Below are positions 47,933-59,006 of a stretch of DNA of 64,000 nucleotides, one piece after another; within the stretch, counting starts at the first letter, position 1; every line of letters begins with the position of its first letter. The DNA comes from CAWJJM01 sp963843275 (GTDB taxonomy: Bacteria; Acidobacteriota; Thermoanaerobaculia; Multivoradales; JBCCEF01): positions 1,364,001 to 1,428,000 of the forward strand of contig CAWJJM010000012.1 of assembly GCA_963843275.1 (NCBI GenBank), written 5' to 3'. The notes under the pieces are model-generated. The model was not told the DNA's origin and made no database searches. It worked only from the letters and a program-made list of their open reading frames with translations. Position numbers and translations under genes: made by a program.

Positions 47933-48123
47933 GGGAACGGCGTCGGCGGTCCGGAGGGGAACGGGTACATCAGCCAGGCGACGACGAGGCCGCCGAGCAC
48001 CAGGCCGAGGAAGAGCTGCAGGAACAGCCGCACCTGCGCGCCGCGCTCGCGCCGCCACAGCAGGCTGAAGAAGGTGCTCACCACGAGAGCGTACAGCACC
48101 ATCAGCAGGAAGTGGCTCAGCAT
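47929..48123 (-). CDS. 64-residue two-helix membrane protein
   Basis: ATG 48123 has GGAGG eight bases upstream, and the stop overlaps the lpxB start (ATGA), so it is a real coupled gene. Two membrane helices are visible: FLLMVLYALVVSTFFSLLW and FLQLFLGLVLGGLVVAWLM, joined by a basic turn (RRERGAQVR), with a Pro-rich C-terminus. No family is recognised. The position suggests a small partner or regulator of lipid A synthesis or of the membrane complex; that is inference. Confidence 0.8.
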   Translation of the reverse strand: MLSHFLLMVLYALVVSTFFSLLWRRERGAQVRLFLQLFLGLVLGGLVVAWLMYPFPSGPPTPFP

Positions 48124-48149
48124 CGCCCGGACCTCCGCACCGCGTGCCG

Positions 48150-48608
48150 TCAGCCCTTCACGCCGCGGCCGACGTCCCAGGCGTCGAGCACCAGCAGGAG
48201 GTTCATCAGCCCGGCGGTGAGCAGGAAGGTCGTCCCGTACTCGTAGCCCGCGGCCGTGATGTCGCCCCGGTAGTCGAGCAGGAAGCGGAGCACGAAGGCG
48301 GGGACGCCGAGGCCGATCGACACCAGGCTGGCCAGGAAGGTCAGCGGCCCGCCGTCGACCTCGGCTCCCGGCACCGGCGGCACCACGGCGCCGCGGCCGA
48401 ACCACCACAGCCGGCCGTCCAGCGCCACGCCGACGACGACGCAGCCGACCACCAGGACGAAGAAGACGGCGGCCCGGCCCCAGCGCCCGAGGTAGAGGTG
48501 CCCGGAGCCGGGGACCAGCCAGGCGAGCAGCGCCGCGGTGACGCCGCGCCCGCGGCGGCCGGGGGCGTCCGTCGCCGGCGCGGCGCCGCGGCTCTCGGCC
48601 TCCGCCAC
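48150..48608 (-). CDS. Membrane protein, DUF6677-like
   Basis: 152 residues from a GTG that follows the HIT stop by 2 nt. After a polar N-terminus, the LAWLVPGSGHLYLGRWGRA motif (TM2/DUF6677-like P-G-x-G-H-L) opens the first of four membrane helices; others are FFVLVVGCVVVGVAL, FLASLVSIGLGVPAFVL and TFLLTAGLMNLLLVLDAW. DUF6677 proteins are typical of Acidobacteriota; I assign this by motif resemblance only. Function unknown. It lies 26 nt before the 64-residue membrane protein in the same operon. Confidence 0.7.
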   Translation of the reverse strand: MAEAESRGAAPATDAPGRRGRGVTAALLAWLVPGSGHLYLGRWGRAAVFFVLVVGCVVVGVALDGRLWWFGRGAVVPPVPGAEVDGGPLTFLASLVSIGLGVPAFVLRFLLDYRGDITAAGYEYGTTFLLTAGLMNLLLVLDAWDVGRGVKG

Positions 48609-48610
48609 GC

Positions 48611-49174
48611 TCAGGACTCCCGGGGGCCCGGCGCGTCGCCGGGCCAGCCCGCCCCCACCGCCGGGTGCGGGGGGAAGGTCCCCGGCGCCACCGCTGCCGA
48701 GAAGCCTCGGCGCAGGCGGCGCCAGGAGTCGTCGAGCGCCTGGGGCACGATGCGCACGCCGCCCACCACCCCCATGAAGTTGGTGTCGCCTTTCCAGCGC
48801 GGCACGACGTGGAAGTGGTAGTGGCCGGGCACGCCGGCGCCGGCGGCGCGGCCGTGGTTGAGGCCCAGGTTGAAGCCCTCCGGCGCCAGGTCGGCCTCCA
48901 GCACCCCCTGGGTGGCGAGCACCAGCGGCCACAGCTCGGCGCGCGCGCCGGCCGAGGCGTCGCGGGGCGAGGCGACGTGCTCCAGCGGCGCCACCATCAG
49001 GTGGCCGTTGGTGTAGGGGTGCCGGTTGAGCAGGACCAGGTGGTGGGCGGTGGCGAAGACCACCAGCCGCTCCGGGTCGTCGAGGGCGGCCGCGGCGGCG
49101 CAGAAGAAGCAGCCCTCCTCCTCGCTCTTGCGGGTGATGTAGTCGTACCTCCAGGGGGTGAAGAGGGTCTCCAT
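48611..49174 (-). CDS. HIT-family protein (Ap4A phosphorylase/hydrolase-like)
   Basis: 187 residues. The N-terminus has CFFC, a zinc-binding pair in this branch. Mid-protein are LLNRHPYTNGHLMVAPLEHV and the histidine triad GHYHFHVVPRWKGDTNFM (H-x-H-x-H pattern). This fits the HIT branch of Ap4A phosphorylases and nucleotide hydrolases. The last 35 residues (after SWRRLRRGFSAAV) are Pro/Gly-rich and unique. Cytoplasmic. The substrate is likely a dinucleoside polyphosphate or nucleoside phosphoramidate, by family. Confidence 0.9.
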   Translation of the reverse strand: METLFTPWRYDYITRKSEEEGCFFCAAAAALDDPERLVVFATAHHLVLLNRHPYTNGHLMVAPLEHVASPRDASAGARAELWPLVLATQGVLEADLAPEGFNLGLNHGRAAGAGVPGHYHFHVVPRWKGDTNFMGVVGGVRIVPQALDDSWRRLRRGFSAAVAPGTFPPHPAVGAGWPGDAPGPRES

Positions 49175-49246
49175 CGGTGCACCGCGCGGACCTCGCGAGC
49201 GGGAGGAGGTCCGGGGGTCGCCGCGAGCGACCGCCCGGCCCGGCCC

Positions 49247-49543
49247 TCAGTCGCCGTTGAGCATCTCCCGCAGCTCCTTGCCCGGCTTGAAGTACGGGAT
49301 CCGCTTCGCCGGCACCTGCACCTTGTCGCCCGTCTTCGGGTTGCGACCGACACGGGGCCCGCGGTGGCGGATCCGGAAGCTCCCGAAGCCGCGCAGCTCG
49401 ATCTTCTCGCCGGACTTCAGCGAGTCGACGATCGAGTCGAAGACCGTGTTCACGATGATCTCGGCGTGCTTCTTGGTGAGCTGGGTCGATCTCGCGACCT
49501 CCTCGACCAGCTCGGCCTTGGTCATCCCGTCTCGTGTCGACAC
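49247..49543 (-). CDS. HU/IHF-family nucleoid protein
   Basis: 98 residues from GTG 49543, with GGGGGAG upstream; ATG at 49525 (MTKAELVEEVA) is a possible alternative. Family features: helical N-terminus, then GEKIELRGFGSFRIRHRGPRVGRNPKTGDKVQVPAK, with the intercalating arm Pro in R-N-P-K, and the C-terminal FKPGKELREMLNG. The sequence is nearer IHF-beta than HU. It begins 22 nt after rpsA; rpsA next to ihfB is also seen in Proteobacteria. Confidence 0.95.
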   Translation of the reverse strand: MSTRDGMTKAELVEEVARSTQLTKKHAEIIVNTVFDSIVDSLKSGEKIELRGFGSFRIRHRGPRVGRNPKTGDKVQVPAKRIPYFKPGKELREMLNGD

Positions 49544-49565
49544 CGCGCTCCCCCTTTCGGGCCCG

Positions 49566-51738
<2,173 letters not shown>

Positions 51739-51768
51739 TGTCGGGAACAACCTCCTTGCCTTGGGATT

Positions 51769-51817
51769 CAGGCGCCGGAGCGCCTGCGGTCCGCCGCGGT
51801 GAGCTCACACGGCGGAC
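51769..51817 (-). promoter_or_regulatory. Two leader hairpins upstream of rpsA
   Basis: In the roughly 110-nt leader, GTCCGCCG/CGGCGGAC (51789-51796 with 51810-51817) forms an eight-pair stem enclosing GTGAGCTCAC. CAGGCG/CGCCTG (51769-51774 with 51781-51786) forms a second. Both lie just before the AGGAGG. Structured leaders at this place mediate S1 autoregulation in Proteobacteria; here that is inference. Confidence 0.5.
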
Positions 51818-51856
51818 ATGGGCTCCCCACGGGGGATTTGGGAACCCAGGCGGGAA

Positions 51857-51885
51857 AGTATAGGCAGGCGGCGCCGGGGTGTCAA
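51857..51885 (-). promoter_or_regulatory. Consensus sigma-70 promoter of rpsA: TTGACA-17-TATACT
   Basis: On the minus strand TTGACA (51885-51880) and TATACT (51862-51857) are separated by exactly 17 bp. This is the best promoter match in the window, as expected for a ribosomal protein gene. Confidence 0.85.
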
Positions 51886-51958
51886 CGGGAAATGACGGAG
51901 CGCAACGCACTTACAGGCGTCGCCCGGCGCCGCCGAGAGCTCCGGAACCGCCGCCGCC

Positions 51959-53467
51959 TCAGGGCTTGCGCAGCGGCGCGAAGAACGACAGCCAGCGGTC
52001 GGCCTGCGGGTCGAACCGCTGCACGTACAAGCGCAGGTACGAGCCCGACGGCGCCTCGCCCACCATCTTCTCGAAGGCGGCGACGTCGGGGACCGGCTGC
52101 CCGTTGACCTCGGCGACGACGTCGCCCGGCTGCACCCGCTGGTCGGCCAGCGGGCTGTCCGCCTCGACCTCGGTCACCCAGACGCCCGACGCCGACGACG
52201 GCAGTCCGTGGGTCTCCTTGAGCGACTCGGTGAGGTTCTGGTAGCGGATGCCCAGCCAGTCGATGCCGCCGACGTCCTCGTGCTCCGGCGCGGCGGTCTC
52301 CTCGGCGAGGCGCGGACGCTCCCCCAGCTCCACCGTCTTGACCACGGTGTCGCCGTCGCGCCACAGGGTCAGGCGGACCTTCGCCCCGGGCCGGCGGGCG
52401 GACACGTAGTCGATCAGGTCGCGGGTGGTCGCGACGGGCTCGTCGTCGACCTCGAGCACGATGTCGCCGTGGCGCACCCCGGCCCGCGCGGCGGGCTCGC
52501 CGGCGGTGACGTTACCGACCAGCGCGCCGTCGACCGAGTCGCGGCCGAACGACTGCGCCGTCTCCCAGTCGAGGTTGCTGATCTCGACGCCGAGGTAGCC
52601 ACGGGTGACCTGGCCCTCGTCGCGCAGCTGCGGCAGCACCGCCTTGAGCGTGTTGACCGGGACCGCGAAGCCGATGTTCTCGGCGCCGTAGTTGATCAGC
52701 GTCGCGATGCCCACCACCTCGCCGCGCGGATCGACCAGCGGCCCGCCGGAGTTGCCGAAGTTGATCGCCGCGTCGGTCTGGATGAAGTTCTCGAACGACG
52801 GGTCGAGGACCTGCAGCGAGCGGCCCTTGGCCGACACCACGCCGACGGTCACGGTGTGGTCGAGCCCCAGCGGGCTGCCGATCGCCATGATCCAGTCGCC
52901 CACCCGCAGCCGGTCGCTGTCGCCGAGCTTGAGGTACTTCAGCGGGTGCCCGGCGTCGATCTGCACCAGGGCGAGGTCGGTCTCGGGGTCGGTGCCCTTG
53001 ACCTCGGCGCGGTAGTCGCGCCCCTCGACGGTGACGGTGAGCCGGTCGGCGCCCTGCACCACGTGGTTGTTGGTGGCGATCAGCCCGTCGGCCCCGATGA
53101 CGAAGCCGCTGCCGCGCGACTCGTCGCGGAAGCGGCGGGGCGCGTCCTCCGGCTCGGGCTGGTCGCCGCGACGCCGCGGACCGAAGAAGAACTCCAGCGG
53201 GTCCGAGCCGCCGTGCGGAGAGCTCTGGAAGGTGTCGGCGCGGATCGAGACGACCGCCGGCCCCACGGCCTCGGCGAGGTCGGCGAAACCGGGCAGCGTC
53301 GCCCCGGCCGCCGCGGACTCGGCGACGACCTGCGGCCCATCGGCCGCCTCCTCCTCGGCGAATCCGCCGCGGGTGAGCCCCAGGCCCCCCGCCAGCACCA
53401 TGCCGAAGGCCACCGCCGCCACCACCAGCACGGCGATCTGTGCGTTCCTTCCCGGGAGCCCTGTCAT
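51959..53467 (-). CDS. HtrA/DegP-family periplasmic serine protease
   Basis: 502 residues. One N-terminal membrane helix (about residues 8-30) anchors or exports it. The trypsin-like domain has the triad His in ATNNHVV, Asp in DPETDLALVQ and Ser in NFGNSGGPLV. Two PDZ domains follow (first RGYLGVEISNL with ARAGVRHGDIVLEVDD; second WLGIRYQNLT with SPLADQRVQPGDVVAEVNG). Such proteases degrade or chaperone misfolded envelope proteins. Start ATG 53467 with AGAGG upstream. It is followed by rpsA, but 220 nt and a strong promoter separate them, so it is an independent unit. Confidence 0.95.
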   Translation of the reverse strand: MTGLPGRNAQIAVLVVAAVAFGMVLAGGLGLTRGGFAEEEAADGPQVVAESAAAGATLPGFADLAEAVGPAVVSIRADTFQSSPHGGSDPLEFFFGPRRRGDQPEPEDAPRRFRDESRGSGFVIGADGLIATNNHVVQGADRLTVTVEGRDYRAEVKGTDPETDLALVQIDAGHPLKYLKLGDSDRLRVGDWIMAIGSPLGLDHTVTVGVVSAKGRSLQVLDPSFENFIQTDAAINFGNSGGPLVDPRGEVVGIATLINYGAENIGFAVPVNTLKAVLPQLRDEGQVTRGYLGVEISNLDWETAQSFGRDSVDGALVGNVTAGEPAARAGVRHGDIVLEVDDEPVATTRDLIDYVSARRPGAKVRLTLWRDGDTVVKTVELGERPRLAEETAAPEHEDVGGIDWLGIRYQNLTESLKETHGLPSSASGVWVTEVEADSPLADQRVQPGDVVAEVNGQPVPDVAAFEKMVGEAPSGSYLRLYVQRFDPQADRWLSFFAPLRKP

Positions 53468-53696
53468 CGTTCCGCGGACCTCTCGTCGTTCGTCACCCCG
53501 ACCGGACGGCCGGGCCGGCCGAGCATGCCACACAGCAAGGCGCTTGCCATCTCCGGCGCCCCGCGGCGCCCGCCACGCCGCCCCGCCGCAGCGCGTCGAA
53601 ATGGCGCGGCCGCCGCCGTTGTTGTGGGGAGAGAAGTCGCGCCGGCCCGCGCCGCCGGGCCCGGCGGGCGGCGGCAACCCGCGGGCGGTGAGCAAC

Positions 53697-53726
53697 TTGC
53701 GCACCGCTCCCGGGGTGGCCTATAAT
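53697..53726 (+). promoter_or_regulatory. Promoter of the rimP-nusA-infB operon: TTGCGC-18-TATAAT
   Basis: A perfect TATAAT (53721-53726) with a weak -35 TTGCGC (53697-53702) 18 bp upstream. Transcription would start near 53733, leaving a leader of about 130 nt before rimP. The rest of the HtrA-rimP gap (53468-53696) holds nothing else I recognise. Confidence 0.75.
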
Positions 53727-53743
53727 ACCTCCCGCCACGGCTT

Positions 53744-53789
53744 GCCCTCGGCAGGAAAGGGAGTGGGCGGGATGCCCACTCTTTTTTTT
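53744..53789 (+). terminator. Perfect intrinsic terminator (attenuator) in the rimP leader
   Basis: GAGTGGGC (53761-53768), loop GGGAT, GCCCACTC (53774-53781), then eight Ts (53782-53789). It is a textbook terminator placed between the promoter and rimP, so it must be conditional. GCCCTC at 53744-53749 could pair with the 5' arm with one bulge and act as antiterminator; that pairing is a hypothesis. Attenuator-like leaders before rimP-nusA have been predicted in enterobacteria, where NusA is thought to feed back on its own operon. Confidence 0.85.
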
Positions 53790-53861
53790 GGCGGTGTTCC
53801 AGGGGGCGCGGCCGGGGACGGTAGGGGTGTCGCCACTGGGCGGCGCCCGGAGTGCGTTGAC

Positions 53862-54365
53862 ATGAGCGAGACGACGACCCGCAAGCCGGCCGCGAAGAAC
53901 CGCCTGGACGAAGACCTGACGGCGGAGCTCGAGGCGATCGCCGCGGGCGCCGGCTGCGAGCTGCTGCACGCCGAGTTCAAGGGTGGCGTCCTGCGGCTGT
54001 TCATCGACCGGCCGGAAGGGGTCACCCTCTCCGACTGCGAGCATGTGTCGAAGATGACCTCGGCGCTGCTCGACGTGGTGGACTTCGGCAGCCAGCGCTA
54101 CGTCCTGGAGGTGAGCTCGCCGGGGCTCGACCGGCAGCTCTACCGCCCCCGCGACTACCAGCGGTTCACCGGGCGCCGCGTCCGGGTGACCTACTTCGAG
54201 CCCGACGGCGGCGCCAAGCGGACCGTGGTCGGGACCCTCGACGAGTTTCGGCCGGCCGGTGCCGCGGGCGCCGACGGCGAGCTGACGCTGACCGCCGACG
54301 GCGGCGAGAGGATCGACCTCGCGCTCGCCGACGTGCAGACGGCTCGCCTGGAGATCGAGCTGTAG
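53862..54365 (+). CDS. rimP: Ribosome maturation factor RimP
   Basis: 167 residues from ATG 53862. It acts in 30S subunit maturation. The N-domain has LEAIAAGAGCELLHAEFKGG and LRLFIDRPEGVTLSDCEHVS; then LEVSSPGLDRQLYRPRDYQRFTGRRVRV, the RimP signature; and a C-terminal SH3-like domain. The first 16 residues are a Thr/Lys extension. It is the first gene of the operon; nusA starts 40 nt after its stop. The longer open frame upstream of 53862 crosses the promoter and terminator and is not coding. Confidence 0.95.
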   Translation: MSETTTRKPAAKNRLDEDLTAELEAIAAGAGCELLHAEFKGGVLRLFIDRPEGVTLSDCEHVSKMTSALLDVVDFGSQRYVLEVSSPGLDRQLYRPRDYQRFTGRRVRVTYFEPDGGAKRTVVGTLDEFRPAGAAGADGELTLTADGGERIDLALADVQTARLEIEL

Positions 54366-54405
54366 ACGACCGAACGACGCGGCTCACGGAAAGAAGAACG
54401 GAAAG

Positions 54406-55952
54406 ATGGCTCAGGCACAGACGACGACCCCGCAGATCAACTTCAGCGACATCCTCAAGCAGGTGGCGCGCGAGAAGGAGATCGACCTCGAGCGCTGGGT
54501 GGCCGCGCTCGAGGACGCCATGGCCTCGGCGGCCAAGAAGCAGCACCGGATCAAGGAGCCCGTGCGGGCGACCCTCGACCTGGAGACCGGCAAGTTCGAG
54601 GCCTTCATCGTCAAGCAGGTGGTCGAGGAGGTCGAGGACCCGCTGGCCGAGTGGAACGTCGAGGAGGCGCGCGACCACAAGTCCGACGCCGAGGTCGGCG
54701 ACGAGATCCACATCCCGGTCTCCACCGAGGGGCTGGGCCGGATCGCCGCCCAGTCGGCCAAGCAGGTGCTCTACCAGCGGGTCCGCGAAGCCGAGCGCGA
54801 GAAGATCTACAACGAGTACATCGACCGCGTCGGCGAGATCCTCAACGGCACCGTGAAGCGCTTCGAGCGCGGCGACATCATCGTCGACCTCGGGCGCACC
54901 GAGGCGGTGGTGCCCCGCGGCCGAGCAGGCGCGCCACGAGCGCTACAGCCAGGGCGAGCGCATCCGCGCCGTGATGGTCGAGGTGCACACGCAGCCGAAG
55001 GGGCCGCAGATCGTCCTGTCGCGGACCGATCCGCGCCTGCTGGTCAAGCTGTTCGAGATGGAGGTCCCGGAGATCTACGACGGCACCGTGATCATCAAGA
55101 ACGCGGTGCGGGCCCCCGGCGAGCGCGCCAAGGTGGCGGTGATCAGCCGCGAGCGCGACGTCGACCCGGTCGGCGCCTGCGTCGGCATGAAGGGCTCCCG
55201 CGTGCAGTCGATCATCCGCGAGCTGCGCGGCGAGAAGATCGACATCATCGAGTACAGCGAGGACCTGGTCACCTTCGCGCAGAGCGCCCTGGCGCCGGCC
55301 AGGATCACCCGAGTGTCGGTGACCCACCAGGGCGAGGTGCCGCACCTCGACGTCATCGTCGAGGACGAGCAGCTCTCGCTGGCGATCGGCAAGCGGGGCC
55401 AGAACGTCCGCCTCGCCTCCGAGCTGATCGGCTGCCGCATCGACATCAAGAGCGAGAGCGACGTCAAGGACGAGGTCGCCGACGCCCTGGCCCGCATGCT
55501 CCAGACCGCGGTCAGCGAGGCGAGGGCGAGGCGCGGCGCGCGGTGCCGGTCGATCTCACCGAGGCGCCGGGCATCGGTGCGAAGACCGCCGAGAAGCTCG
55601 AGGAGGCCGGCTTCGCCGACCTCGGCGCCCTGCTGGCGGCGAGCACCGAGGAGCTCGAGGCGGTCGACGGCGTGGGCGCCGCAGACGGCCGAGGGGCTGA
55701 AGGACTGGGCCGAGGGCAAGGCCGCCGAGCTGGAAGGCCGCCGCCCCCGCGGCGGAGCCGGCGCTCGCGATGCCGGCGGCGCCGGCCAGCGCGACGATGG
55801 GGGACGAGGACTTCATGGCCGCCCTGTCGCGCGCCTTCCAGGAGAGCGAGGCCTTGCGCCAGAGCGTCGCCGAGCGCGCCGCCGACGAAGAGGAGGAGGG
55901 CGCCGCAGGGGTGGAGCCCGCGCCGGCCGGCGCGGGGGACGAGGAGGAGTAA
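54406..55952 (+). CDS. nusA: Transcription termination/antitermination factor NusA (four frameshifts)
   Basis: About 515 residues spread over three frames. N-terminal polymerase-binding domain from MAQAQTTTPQINFSDILKQV; S1 domain with RVGEILNGTVKRFERGDIIVDLGR; KH domains with VGACVGMKGSRVQSIIREL and LSLAIGKRGQNVRLASELIG; helix-hairpin-helix repeats (GIGAKTAEKLEEAGFADLGALL); and an acidic tail ending AGAGDEEE. Breaks lie at about 54918, 55535, 55680 and 55745. Each is a one-base change, and reading across restores the family sequence (for instance VVPRAEQARHERYSQGER). NusA is essential, so these are consensus errors. It modulates pausing and antitermination and may control its own leader. Confidence 0.93.
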
Positions 55953-56052
55953 CCGTCGCCGGGCGGGCGGCCGGCCGGGAGGCCCGCCGCCCCCGCGCCC
56001 GGTGACGCAGCAGTCGTCGTAGCACGTCGAGGACGAGGAGTCGAGGAAGCGT

Positions 56053-58581
56053 ATGGGAAAGATTCGGGTGCAGGACCTGGCGAAGATGATGGGTGTCCCG
56101 GATCAGGACCTGGTCTTCAAGTTGAAGTCGATCGGGGTCCGGGTGGAGGGGGACGACGCCCACATCGACACCGACATCATGCAGGCGATCCTGCAGGGTA
56201 AAAGCTCCCCCACCCGAGGGAGGTCATCCTCCGCGACGAGGCAGCAAGGAGGAGCCGCCGACGTCCGCCGCCGGCGCCCGGCGCCGCGCCGGCCGCCGGC
56301 CAACCCGCTACGGCCCACCGCCGCGCACCATGATCCAGCGGGTCGAGTCGAAGCGGATCCAGACGCTGCCCGGACGCGCCGAGAAGCCGCCCGAGGCGCC
56401 CCCGGCGGCCGCCGGCCGCCCGAGGAGAGGCCGGCCGCCGCCGCGACCGCGCCGCCGGCGCCCGAGGCGCCGGCAACCGCCGCCGCGACGCCGCCGGCCC
56501 GGAGCGCGCCGCCGCCGCCCCGGCCGGCCCCGCCGCGCCGGCGCCGGCCGAGGAGCGCGAGGAGCGCGCAGAGCGCAAGGACAAGCGAAGAAGACCGGCG
56601 CCAAGCGGCCGCGCGCCGGCGCCGAGGAGGACCTGCGCGCCTACCGTGGCACCGCCGTCGGAGGATCTCGAGGAGGAGGAGACCCCGCGGCCGCGCGGCC
56701 GGCGGCCAGCCCAGCCGGCGCCGGCGGCGCGCCGAGCGCCGCAAGGAGCAGCGCAGCCGAGGCGGCGGCAAGGTGCTGAGCTTCAAGGAGGGACGCCCCG
56801 AGGGCGCGGTCACCATCTCCGAGGGGATGACGGTGCGCGACTTCGCCGACAAGCTGGGGTCAAGGCCAAGGACCTGATCGCCAGCCCTGTTCAAGCGCGG
56901 CCAGTCTGGTCAACATCAACCACGTCCTCGAGCCCGAGCTGGCGCAGCAGCTGGCCAGCGACCTCGGGGTCGAGACGATGATCGTCTCGTTCGAGGAGGA
57001 GGTCCAGCTGCAGCAGGAACACGCCGTGGGCGAGGGCGACGAGGCCGCCGAGGCCGGCAAGGAGCCGCGCGCCCCGGTGGTGACCATCATGGGGCACGTC
57101 GACCACGGCAAGACCTCGCTGCTCGACGCCATCCGCACCTCCAAGGTGGTCGACACCGAGCACGGCGGCATCACCCAGCACATCGGCGCCTACGAGGTGT
57201 CGCGCTCGACGGCAAGAAGATCGTCTTCCTCGACACGCCGGGCCACGAGGCTTTCACCCTGATGCGGGCGCGCGGCGCCCAGCGCCACCGACTCGTCGTC
57301 CTGGTCGTCGCGGCCGACGACGGCGTCATGCCGCAGACCGATCGAGGCCATCGACCACGCCCGCGCCGCCAAGGTGCCGATCGTCGTCGCGATCAACAAG
57401 ATCGACAAGGCCAACGCCAACCCCGACCGGGTGAAGAAGGAGCTCGCCGACCAGGGGCTGATGGTCGAGGAGTGGGGCGGCGACACCGTGTCGGTGGCGA
57501 TCTCGGCGCTCAAGCAGCAGGGCATCGACGAGCTGCTCGAGATGATCCTGCTCACCGCCGACCTGCTCGAGCTGAAGGTCCAACCCGGAGCTGCCGGCGC
57601 AGGGCGTCGTGCTCGAGGCGCGCAAGGAGACCGGCCGCGGCAACGTCGCCACCGTGCTGGTGCAGAACGGCACCCTGCAGGTCGGCGACAGCTTCGTCTC
57701 CGGCGCCGACCTCGGGCCGGGTGCGGGCGATGACCAACGACCTCGGCGAGCGCATCGACGAGGCCGGCCCCGCCACCCCGGTCGAGGTCACCGGCTTCCA
57801 GGACCTCCCCGAGGCGGGCGACAGCTTCCAGGTCGATCGAGGACGAGGCGAAGGCGCGCTGCGATCGCCTCGTTCCGCCAGCAGGAGGCGCGCCGGCGCG
57901 AGCTCACCCCCAGCCAGGGGCGGCTGTCGCTCGAGCAGCTCTTCGACAAGATCCAGGAGGGCCAGGTCAAGGAGCTCCCGGTGGTGCTCAAGGCCGACGT
58001 CCAGGGCTCGGTCGAGGTGCTGCGCGACACCCTCGGCAAGCTCGCCACCGAGAAGGTCAGGGTGCAGGTGATCCACGCCGCGGTCGGCGCCATCACCACC
58101 AACGACGTCACTCCTGGCCTCGGCCTCGGAGGCGGTGGTCTCGGCTTCAACGTGCGCCCCGAGCGCAACGCCGCCGACCTCGCCGAGCACGAGGGGGTGG
58201 ACATCCGCCTCCACACCGTGATCTACGAGCTGACCGACGAGCTGACGCAAGGCGATGGCGGGCCTGCTCGAACCGACCTTCCGCGAGGTGGTCAGCGGCC
58301 ACGCCGAGGTGCGCGAGACCTTCAAGGTGCCCCGCGCGGGCACGGTGGCCGGGTGCCACGTCATCGACGGCACCGTCCACCGCAGCTCCTCGGTTCGCCT
58401 GCTGCGCGACAACGTGGTGGTGTACGAGGGGCGCATCGCCTCGCTGCGGCGCTTCAAGGACGACGTCTCGGAGGTGCGGGCCGGCTTCGACTGCGGCATC
58501 GGCCTCGAGCGGTACCAGGACGTCAAGCCCGGCGACGTGATCGAGGCGTTCAGCAAGGAAGAGGTGGCGGCCGAGCTGTAG
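56053..58581 (+). CDS. infB: Translation initiation factor IF-2 (more than ten frameshifts)
   Basis: IF-2 N-terminal motif in one frame (MGKIRVQDLAKMMGVPDQ), an Ala/Pro/Arg-rich linker broken by several indels (56200-56780), then the second IF2_N motif, then the G domain: VVTIMGHVDHGKTSLLDA (G1), HGGITQHIGAY (G2), FLDTPGHEAFT (G3) and VVAINKIDKANANPD (G4). The C1/C2 domains end MAGLLEPTFREVVSG ... VIEAFSKEEVAAEL. Clear one-base indels lie near 56862, 56886, 56911, 57205, 57280, 57290, 57341, 57584, 57716, 57838, 57855, 58112, 58140 and 58247. Corrected, the gene is about 840 residues. A hairpin directly follows the stop. IF-2 is essential, so the indels are sequence errors. Confidence 0.92.
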
Positions 58582-58612
58582 GGGGAGGTGGGCGCCCGCG
58601 GCGCCCTCCCCC
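58581..58612 (+). terminator. Strong stem-loop directly after infB
   Basis: GGGGGAG (58581-58587) pairs with CTCCCCC (58606-58612); inside, GGCGCC (58591-58596) pairs with GGCGCC (58600-58605) after a three-base bulge. There is no T run, so rather than an intrinsic terminator it may be an intra-operon processing or stability element between infB and ylxP. Confidence 0.45.
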
Positions 58613-58684
58613 ACGTCCGCCGCCGATCCGGGCGGGCCCGCTCCGGCGGGCGCCGCCGCGACCCCGAGGCCGCGGGAGAGCCCG

Positions 58685-58990
58685 ATGCCGACCTGGGTGG
58701 GCCTGATCCGCTGCGAGCTGTTCCTGCCCGGGGCGCAGAGCCTCAAGGACAAGCGACGCACCGTGCGCTCGCTGGTCGAGCGGATGCACCGGAGGTACCG
58801 CGTCTCGGTCGCCGAGACCGGCCTCCACGACCTGCACCAGCGGGCCGAGATCTCGGTCGCGGCGGTGACGGGGAACCGGACGCAGCTCGAGCACCTGCTC
58901 GACGGGCTGCGCCGGTCGGCCGACGAGCTGCAGGAGGCCGTGGTCGCGAGCTGGGAGTCGGACGTGCTGGAGACGGCCGACGGGCAATGA
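58685..58990 (+). CDS. ylxP: YlxP-like DUF503 protein
   Basis: 101 residues. DUF503 is recognised by GLIRCELFLPGAQSLKDKRRTVRSLVERMH and VSVAETGLHDLHQRAEISVAAV. The family lies next to infB and rbfA in many phyla and is thought to help ribosome function, though its activity is not established. The ATG is preceded by GGGAGA. It ends 16 nt before nrnA. rbfA, which usually sits between ylxP and nrnA/truB, is not found. Confidence 0.92.
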   Translation: MPTWVGLIRCELFLPGAQSLKDKRRTVRSLVERMHRRYRVSVAETGLHDLHQRAEISVAAVTGNRTQLEHLLDGLRRSADELQEAVVASWESDVLETADGQ

Positions 58991-59006
58991 CCTCGAGGAG
59001 AGGACG

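Noticed and set aside
53031..53861. Longer N-terminus for rimP, from an open frame starting at 53031
   Set aside because: It would be antisense to htrA and cross the TATAAT promoter and the intrinsic terminator; ATG 53862 gives the family N-terminus.
56200..58250. Programmed frameshifting in infB
   Set aside because: Too many scattered one-base changes without slippery sites or conserved context; consensus error is simpler.
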